This document shows positions 47,600 through 64,000 of a stretch of DNA of 64,000 nt, piece by piece. The stretch covers positions 26,392,060 through 26,456,059 of the forward strand of contig NC_135177.1 in NCBI RefSeq assembly GCF_041146795.1, in the 5' to 3' direction. The first letter of the stretch is position 1, and the number at the start of each line of letters is the position of its first letter. Source of the stretch: Maylandia zebra (Eukaryota; Chordata; Actinopteri; Cichliformes; Cichlidae). Position numbers and translations under genes: made by a program. The notes below the pieces were generated by a model. The model ran no database searches. It was given only the letters and a program-made list of their open reading frames with translations, and was not told the origin of the DNA.

Positions 47600-49370
47600 T
47601 TCATTACTTGGATGTCAGTGTTACCTGACTCACGTGCCTTCCTAAAATACTTGGTTTTACCTTTCTCATTAGAGATTTATCATTAGATTAGATATATTGC
47701 AAGTAAAGTAAATGACTGATTGGGACTCCTCTGTTTTTATTGAATCAATTTGTGCAATGATTATCATTATACTTCTTTATAGGTTTTTGTAGTTAATTCA
47801 GGTGTAAACTACTACACCAACCTTAACACATTTTTTAGCATATTGTTTTGGTTTTTAATTTTTCTTTTGTTTACTTTGTCTTATTTGGATGCAATTTTCC
47901 AAACTTCAGATGGAAGAAATTGTCATTGTAAGAAATTAATGACTGAAATTACCAATCGGAAGGTTGGAGTATGGTGTATGTATTGCCAGACTTAAGTTGG
48001 TCAAATTACATGGATATGTTAATTATCTGAGATGCTGTTTCACATTTATTAGTCAGCTACCTAGTAGATGTGAAATTGCCACACTATGTATTACATTAAT
48101 ACACCACAAAGGCTCAGATGTGATTAAATGGACTTCCTGCATACTTGCAGCCAACCAAGGATAAAGAAAGATATTCAGAAACAGCAGATGGCTACCAGCC
48201 ATCATTTAATGACCTTGTTTTAGTTGCAGAGACACTGGGGGAAAACCCCAATTTAATGTATGCACCTGAGAGTTTAATGAATTTCCACAGAAACACCTAC
48301 AGACAACCAGTTCCTCGCAGGATGTTTACTAGTCATGTTACAAGACAACTGTTCAGGCTCATAAGAATAACTGAAGAGACAAATGAAGGCTCAAGACAAT
48401 ATTTGTAATCTGAACCAAGGGACCAAGTACCTTAATAGCTGCCAGTTACTGGCAGAACAAACAATATAGGAATATAGAAATTGAAAAGAAAATACAGAAT
48501 ACCTTTGTGGAGCAGTGGCTCCAATCCTATCACTTTTGACCCCTCAAAGTCATAAACCTGCTTGCAAACCGCTATTTGTAATGTCTTTGTGTGGGCATGA
48601 GCTGTGCAGACTACCTCGCCTCCTCAACCTTCAAGCCGGTGGAACCACTTTACCAGTGTACGGGTTTCGAGGTAGAGAAATCAATAATTTAGATTTGTTC
48701 ATTTCTTCTCTCACTTTTGAATAATTGTGACTGTGACACAATTACATCTTTAGCACCCATTAGACAAATTAGAGAAAAGAACAAACAACTTGTCATATTA
48801 CAGCCTCTGCCCCAGCTGAACTGAGGTTAGCCATGACCTCATAAGTCCATTAGCGTAATATGCTGTGGAGCTGGCATCTCACTAAAGAGAGAATTACCAT
48901 ATTTCTCTTATAAATACAGAATATAGATTTTTCTATTAAAAGTCCACAGCTTCACTAGCAGCTTTGAGTACTTTGTAAGGCATATTTTGAGCTCAGTGTT
49001 ACAAGTGACATTGAGCAAACTTAAATTTTAACCTAATGGTGAAGCTATATCAAGATCGGAAAGGTTATTGGGCTTTACAGTGAAAAGTTCGGTCTCATTA
49101 AATGATAATACAACAGGAGTCGAGCGCATGACCTGCTGATGGCAAAAAAGCAAAAAGTGTAAAAATATCTGTTACAGAAAAAAATGAAACACTAAACTGA
49201 CCTATTTCCCCATTTTATTTCACAGAGCCAACACAAAATAAAATACTAGCATCTTATAGTTCTAAAAGATTCATCTTCACAAAAAATGTGCAAAAATACT
49301 TTTCATACCAGCGTGTTTTATGATTTTTGTGCCTTACAGTAATGCCACCACCGATCCAACCTGCTCACAG
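47600..49370. other. No gene seen; space between converging TAF12 and RAB42
   Basis: No exon, RNA gene or repeat family is recognised. AT-rich unique-looking sequence. Confidence 0.5.
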
Positions 49371-49373
49371 TTA

Positions 49374-49379
49374 TTTATT
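49374..49379 (-). terminator. RAB42: Possible RAB42 polyadenylation signal (AATAAA on minus)
   Basis: tttatt on plus reads AATAAA on minus, about 50 nt after the RAB42 stop. Another candidate lies near 49213 and may be the one used, since 50 nt is very short for a 3'UTR. Confidence 0.35.
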
Positions 49380-49429
49380 GCTTTTACAGTCACGTGAGTT
49401 CACATAGATAGGCACCACATGTCCACAGT

Positions 49430-50845
49430 TTAACCGCAACACTTTTTCTTGTCCTTAGTTGCTGTTCTTGGCTGAGGCATGTTGGCTCGCTGTAACTGTA
49501 GCGCCTGTGGGACAGTGCACTTGACTCCATCCCAGCCCTCTTGCAGCTCTATCTCTCCACTCAATAGTCCCTGGTAGATTCGTCGAGTGAGGAGCTCGAA
49601 GCACTCCTTTACATGTTGCCCAGACTTTGCAGATGCCTCCACGTAGGGCGTTCCTAGCTGCTGGGCCAGCTTCTCTGCCTCTTCTCGGCTCACCGCCCTT
49701 TCCCTGTGAGCATCTCGATCATTCTTTTGACCCACCAGGACGAACAGAACCTTATGTGGCTGTACTCGCTCGCACACCTCAGCATGCCAGTCTTTAATAT
49801 GGTCAAAGGAGGCTCGATGGGTGATGTCAAACACTAGCATGCCTCCAACTGAGTTGCGGTAATAGGAGCGGGTCACTGATCTGAGGAAAGAAGTGAGACA
49901 AAGGGGTAAAAAATCTTGAGAGATAGAAAAACCCACACTGGCAAACAGAATCAACATTTATGTCCTGTTCTAATGAGCAGTTAACAGCTGCTGTGTATAA
50001 CTTCAGCTCTTTTGGACAAGCATTCATACAAACAGTTCCCCCTGATTTATTGAACCAAAGGTCATCTAAACTGTCAGGTGGTGAAAACTTCATCTAAACA
50101 GGTATTTCTGAAAACAGGACAAGCCTTTGGTTCACTTAATGGGATTATAGATCCCATCCAGAGTGAAGTTAAATGCAAACAGGCGTAGTTTGCAATTTGT
50201 TTCAGTTCATTCAGCTGGAGAACTGGAAAATAAAGGATTTGGAGACAGAATGAAGCATGCTTCTCCTAGTTCTTTCATTAAATACGCTGAGCCTGGAAAA
50301 TATTACATTTAAAAGAGCTCAATCTTCCATTTAGAAGTATTGCACAAACTGCACTTCTGTACACAGTACACACCTATCTTGTGGCACTGACAGGGTGGAT
50401 ACACAATCATAGCTGAAAGTAAACAAAGCAAAACAACTTCATTGTGAACGGAATAGGCCCTAGTTCAGTTGTCGCACACAACTAAAGTGTCTCTAATTTT
50501 CATTTTTTGAACAGGGTCCTTGTAATGTGGCCTAATGCATTAAAAACGACATAAATGTTACCTGGATTCCAACATAAAGCTCATATCATTGTAGACTGCA
50601 TATATCTTATTCAAAGATCATCCATACCTGAACCTTTCCTGTCCTGCTGTGTCCCAGAACTGCAGCTTTACACGGATCCCCGGTTCCACCTCCAGGAAGT
50701 GAACGTAGAAGTCAACACCTACTGTCTCGTTGATGGACTCCATAAACAAGTCCTCTGTGTAGCGTTTCAGTAGGGAGGACTTTCCCACAGCTGAATCGCC
50801 CAGCATGATGATCCTGAACTGGTACTGCCACAAAGTCAGGTCCAT
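49430..50845 (-). CDS. RAB42: RAB42, small GTPase of the RAB39/RAB42 group, 222 aa
   Basis: Membrane-bound molecular switch that cycles GTP and recruits effectors for vesicle traffic. Two coding exons, 50845-50628 and 49880-49430, joined in phase 2 (669 nt with stop). P-loop G-D-S-A-V-G-K-S at 16-23, switch I threonine at 41, D-T-A-G-Q-E at 65-70, and S-A-K at 156-158 are in place. The guanine-specificity motif reads Q-K-N-D (124-127) instead of N-K-x-D; RAB39/RAB42 relatives usually have H there. A conserved I-E-L-Q-E-G-W-D-G-V stretch is typical of this group. The C-terminus, K-K-K-C-C-G, offers two cysteines for geranylgeranylation with one trailing Gly. RAB42 is chosen over RAB39 because of the TAF12 neighbour and exon layout; protein sequence alone would leave both open. 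The coding exon likely starts in the 5'UTR at 50915. Confidence 0.9.
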
Positions 50846-51063
50846 TGTTGCTGGCAGTTACAAGAGATTAAGACAGGAATGACAGCTTTTGGAGATATGA
50901 AGGTGTGCACAAGCGCTGGGAAAGAGAAAAACAGATTGTCATAAAGATTAGAAAAGGTTAAAAGCAAATATAGTGAGAGATTACTGAGACTGAAGAGAAA
51001 GAAAGAGACATAACTTCATGGAGACTATCTACCACACAAACTCAACACCAGTTGCTTTCTTAC

Positions 51064-51302
51064 CTCTGACAATCCAAATGTTGAGAAACAGGCATTAAGC
51101 CACTCCTTATTAATCTCACTACCAATGCAGCAGCAGTGTTCACAGCCATCCCAAGCTTCTTTCCTTTTGTGACTGCAGTACAGCTCTCATTCTCATGGTG
51201 GCTCTTCAAATCCTCTACGAGGGCAGGTATGTAGAAAAATCTTCCCCACAAAGTGGATCCATTTGAGCTGCTGATCTTAACTAGTACAGTAAGCTTGTAC
51301 AC
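51064..51302 (-). other. RAB42: Possible RAB42 non-coding 5' exon and promoter
   Basis: On minus, a consensus donor (AGAG|GTAAGAAA) occurs at 51064/51063, and a matching acceptor (tttctctttcccag) precedes 50915. This suggests an untranslated first exon upstream of 51064. Its 5' end is not visible. Confidence 0.4.
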
Positions 51303-53051
51303 AAGTGTGGCTTTGCAGGGGCGTGTACTTCTAAAGGTTGCTTGTTGATACTTGACTAAAGGAGGGGCAAGAGCACAAGGACAAAGGGAGGGCCAGATGT
51401 GGGAAAGGGGGAAGTTTAAGGAAGTAGTGGCTGCATAAAAAAAAACTTATCAGGGGAAACTGTGCAGTTTCCTGTAGTTGAGAGCCAGTAGGGACATCAT
51501 CATCACCAAACATACAAAATGAGGGTGACTGTTGGCAACTCTAACAGTTGCCACACTATTTGCAACAGTTTTTATCACTTTATGATCTCATATGTGCAGC
51601 GAAGATCTGAAAAGGGAAGTTGATAACAATGTCGGTTTTTATCCTCTGGGAAAGCCAAACTGGTCTCACAGCTATATGTAAAGTGACTGTGACCTCTTAA
51701 CATTATGCAGTGATGGAACGGGTTCAAGTTACATGAAGGGACCATGGAGAGCAACAAGCTTCCTCTCCACTGTCCTGGTTAGTAGGATAAAAAGTCCATC
51801 CTTAGGCAGTTGTGACACCAGCATATTTATGAAAAGTCATTCACAGATACTTACAGCTTGTAGGTGTAGTATTCTCCAGGACCTCCCCCCCCCCAAAAAA
51901 AAAAATACAAATAAACAGATGTGCTGCATAACACATGCATCTAAATTTAATAAATAAAAGGCATTTCAGTACATTTGGGTCACACAATGGTAACAAAATG
52001 GGATCTCATGTTACTTAGTAGACTGAAAGTGCAAGAGGGACATTTGATAGTTATAACCTACTAGATGCTTTTACTGATGCTTCAAGATCCATTTGAGATC
52101 GTAGTTTTAGTTTTATTCTGTTGTTGTCGCAAAGGTTGCTTAAATTTCCCCAGCTGTCAGATGATTGTGCATCAGCATATTTCAATTTAAACAGTTCTTA
52201 GTCAGAAATAGCAGTAAAGGGCAATCATGTTTCCTGGTCATAGGCAAAAGTTGTGCAACATGAACTGGTCAGTTCAGTTTTAGGGCTTCACAAACTAATG
52301 GCGTTCCAAAGTGAGCGAGTCTTCAAATGACAGCTTACGTGCAGAAATTAAAAGCCTGCATCCATGTGATTGATTCATGCCTAAATCTTTAACATTATCA
52401 GAGCAGAATATTTCACATTTTCACCCAAGAGTCACAGCTTCATGTCCAAACAGATCTGGATGTAATACAGAGAAAGATCGCTTAAAACCAAACCAGTATT
52501 AAACTATGGGGGAAATACAGATGAAAAAACTGACAATTACAACAATTTAAAAAGGTAAATATATCAGTAATTCCCAATATATATATAATCCCACCTAACC
52601 CTTTCTCAATTCCAAAAACAGAGAAAGTCTCTGAAAAATATTTCTCTGAAAAACTCCAAAATACACATCTTCTCATTATTTTACCAGAACATCATTATGA
52701 TAACGGCAGTACACTTTATACCGATGGGCTGATGTCTTCCCTTTAATCATGTACCTTAGTGTATTCTTTTTTAACAAGTTCCATTACAGCAACAATTTTT
52801 TAAGTTCCCTCATAAAACCTTTATTAATACTTGATTTTTGCAGCAACTTTAAAACACTAAAATAAACAGAATTCACTACCTTTAATATTTTGCTGTAGGC
52901 AAAATATTTGAAGAACATAAATTATAAATTGTTATGACAATAAAGTATTAACAATTCAAAAATACAGAGTAATACAAAGATTGTTTGTGCAGAGTCAGTC
53001 AGGGTATTTCCTGGGTGATCTCCATGAGCGGCACATACACAAAAATTACTT
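51303..53051. other. Intergenic/CTPS1 3'UTR; no other gene seen
   Basis: The part near 53051-52800 is probably CTPS1 3'UTR; a minus-strand AATAAA occurs around 52821 (cctttattaa on plus). A C run and A run (51886-51905) are low complexity. No exon or repeat family is recognised. Confidence 0.45.
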
Positions 53052-61434
<8,383 letters not shown>

Positions 61435-61448
61435 AGTGGCATCTAAGA

Positions 61449-63207
61449 CTAAACACAGAAAACAGGAATCCAGTAAATGACTTACAAATGTACTTTACAT
61501 TTCTAGGACAAGTTCTTAGCAATACTGGCATTTACAAGCTTTATTTACTCAAGTAGACAAATAGTATTAAAAGTCCCAAGGGTCCTTCTGCAAGTGGAAA
61601 AAAAGACATTTTATTTTATAATTTTCTATAGTGTTTTTGGGGAAAATAAATAAACACATGTCCCGCTATCCAGCGAGATATTTTAGTTGCTGTATGCTAT
61701 GCTTGACACGACCCTGTCACCAATACTCCAGAACTTAAATAAGTAGAATTGAATAATGTTGTTTAATACATTTTTGGCCTTCTTTTAAGGTAAGGATAAT
61801 CAAACTCATACTGAGCATTTAATTTCAGATAAGACTTAATTTACATGGCTGAATCAATACATTATTTTTATTTGTAGATGACGACATAAACATAACAGGG
61901 TATCAAACCAGTGCTAGTATTTGTGTTTCCTCAGAAAAAGACCCAAGCTGTGGAATGTATTGGACTATAAAAGTCGAAAATGTAGTTATAAAAATAAAGG
62001 AAGTAAACAGAATTGAAAGGAATTTCTTTCTTGGTAATATGTAACAGGCTTCCATCTGTCAGAATGACCGACTTGATCACCCAGTCAAGTCAAACAAGAT
62101 CGGAAGAAAACAAAACATCTCAAACAGGTTTCAAGGGCTGCACATAAGTTGTGGGACTTACCACCCTTACTGTCCTTTAAATATATTGACGTTAAGTAAA
62201 TGGGTTTAACAGTTAAAAGACATTTCTGTAGCAACAAAAAACAACAACTTATTTTAATTGTTATATTTGTTAAATAATATGTTATATTTATTAATTTAGT
62301 TATCTAGAAGTTAGGACAAGAGAAAGATCATTTTGTTTGTGCGTATGTGTGTGTTCGTTGGGGGCGGGGTCAGATTCAAGGAAAACCCTGCACAGAATGA
62401 CTCCTAAACTGTCTATTTTAACAAGGTACTTGCCCTGCACCAACATTTAAATGGAGAATTTCGCTATGTGCTCAGTAAATTTATAGCTATAACACTTAAC
62501 AGCACAGCCTGTCTGTTTCATGGTTTGATTAAACTGACAGCATGATGGTGTTTTTCCTTATAGAGGTGTGGCTAACCCTTTGTTTACATCCATTTGTTTA
62601 CATTGTTCGGACCTATGCATTACAGTGAGACTGTACGAACACAAGTGGGTAAATCCAAATTGTAAAACCTAAGAATGTGTTAACATGTGATCGAATTACA
62701 CCGGTGTGAAACACGCAGTGAATCATTAACTTTTGTTATTGTTTTTATTGACAATGTATGAAGTTAAATTGGCGGGAAAAAAGAGCGCAAGAGTAACTTC
62801 TCCAGAGGGGCTCCTGAGAGCTTTCGCGGGTTACTGAGTTTAGCCGCAGGTAATTTGTCGTTAAAGGATTGCTACATACATATTTCACAGAGGAAAACTG
62901 GTCGGTTGATTAGTTTTCACCTGTCGTAACCCAGCTAACATTATCCATACTGTCTTGTGTGAAGTCCTGGCTTACGGATTTTACTTACAGAGACAAAAAA
63001 AATGATTCATTCATTAGCATCCAACAAGAAAAATGTCATATTTATCGTGTTATTATATCAGTTAACTGGTTATAACCAATTTTGGGACACCAATAACCAA
63101 GTTAGCGGCATTTTCTTCACCTATTAAACGACTTTCCGAGATACAGCGTCAATAAAAAAAATCCATACAAACTCACCAAACGGCTATAGCAAAGTGTCCA
63201 GAAATAC
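61449..63207 (-). other. CTPS1: CTPS1 first (untranslated) intron
   Basis: On minus, the acceptor tttctgtgtttag precedes 61448, 14 nt before the start codon, and a donor (CATCAAG|GTATTT) sits at 63208/63207. The intron between them has no recognised gene. Confidence 0.6.
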
Positions 63208-63430
63208 CTTGATGTAGTGTTTATCTAACGAATTTCTTTCTGTTCGTAAAGAAAGCCCACGTTGTTGCAGTACAGCAAACACGTGTATGACAGGCTGCGC
63301 TGACTGGTTGAGCCACTTCTCCAACAGACAGTTTGCGTCCTTCCGTTTCGTAATGTAAGTAAATTTTCCTTTCTTTTGTTTGCTCAGGCAAACCTTGGGC
63401 GCCGCTCACACAGGATTAACCAATGGGAGA
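63208..63430 (-). promoter_or_regulatory. CTPS1: CTPS1 non-coding first exon and promoter
   Basis: Minus-strand first exon ending at 63208, of unknown 5' end. Nearby are an E-box CACGTG at 63280-63285, an ETS-type core (ACGGAAGG on minus) near 63340-63348 and a CCAAT box on plus at about 63419-63423. Nucleotide-synthesis genes are often MYC targets through such E-boxes, but binding here is only inferred. Confidence 0.45.
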
Positions 63431-64000
63431 GCTGAACTGCGGAGAAACTCTGCCTTACAGATTAAGCTACGGTCGAATTTTTATGCCCGAGTCTACACAC
63501 TGGGGCGAATGTAAAGCATTTCAAGGTCAGTGCAGCTTTTTTGAAACTAGAAATTAAAAATCATCAGGAAAATGATTTTGGATTATTAAAGCCTTCTTAA
63601 TCTTTTTTTTCTTTGTATAAATTGACAGATTTTCTCCACTACTGTGATGAGATATTATCATGCTTAGTAGTGATTACTAATTAAAATAAAGCAAAAAATA
63701 AAATATAGCTATTATTCTAATTTGAAAGTCAAAATATGTGGAGAAGAACTTTATTCTAATTATCATATTTGTCCGACTCACCACTAGATGTCCTCAGTTT
63801 TCTATGTTGCATTATTCATCCCCTAAGCAGGCTAAAGCTTGACCTTTCACAAGTATAATAATACTATTAATAAATAATGATCTGGAAGGAAATAAGCCTT
63901 ACATTTACTAACACAGAAATTCAATGTCCTCATGTATTATTGTTTGGCAAGTGTGGCACAATGAGACAAAGCACTAGTCCCACTTAAAACCCAGTTTACA
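63431..64000. other. Upstream flank of CTPS1; no gene seen
   Basis: AT-rich to the window end. No divergent gene or exon is recognised in the visible 570 bp. Confidence 0.5.

Noticed and set aside
40105-49370. Looked for U11 snRNA or snoRNA genes, which neighbour TAF12 in human
   Set aside because: No sequence resembling the U11 start or snoRNA box pairs was recognised by eye; a covariance-model search would be needed to exclude it fully.

Overview
This is nuclear DNA from a ray-finned fish. Genes have short vertebrate exons with GT/AG introns, the spaces between them are rich in microsatellites, and the repeats are the usual teleost mix (Tc1-type transposons with ~200 bp inverted ends, a hAT element, LINE/SINE tails). 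The repeat families look percomorph, perhaps cichlid; that is an inference from repeat style, not from a database match.

Layout. From 1 to about 26.7 kb no coding exon is recognisable. This stretch holds microsatellites, decayed Tc1 relics (80-275 and 9350-9675) and one apparently intact Tc1 transposon (24002-25608) with a full 340-aa transposase. At 26696-26768 (minus) there is a good signal-peptide first exon, so much of the left part may be the first intron of a gene that leaves the window. From 31.8 to 40.1 kb (minus) lies a six-exon gene for a small type I membrane protein with two immunoglobulin domains; I could not name it. Facing it head to head is TAF12 (plus, 42.7-47.6 kb), whose introns carry a long inverted-repeat element and a 1.39 kb hAT-type transposon with a perfect 8-bp target duplication. 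RAB42 (minus, 49.4-51.1 kb) meets TAF12 tail to tail. CTPS1, CTP synthase (minus, 53.05-63.3 kb), fills the rest with 17 coding exons and a non-coding first exon.

How they relate. TAF12 (transcription initiation), RAB42 (vesicle traffic) and CTPS1 (CTP synthesis) are unrelated housekeeping-type genes. TAF12 and RAB42 are also neighbours in human 1p35, and CTPS1 is on human 1p34, so the block is best read as conserved synteny. I see no operon-like or multi-gene new system. The items most worth following up are the intact Tc1 element, the unnamed Ig-domain gene, the orphan signal-peptide exon and the hAT insertion in TAF12.

Reliability. CTPS1, TAF12, RAB42 and the Ig gene were assembled by hand. 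Every listed splice site has GT/AG and keeps frame, and predicted lengths match the known families (CTPS1 588 aa, TAF12 131 aa, RAB42 222 aa). UTR exons, promoters and conserved non-coding blocks are much less certain.
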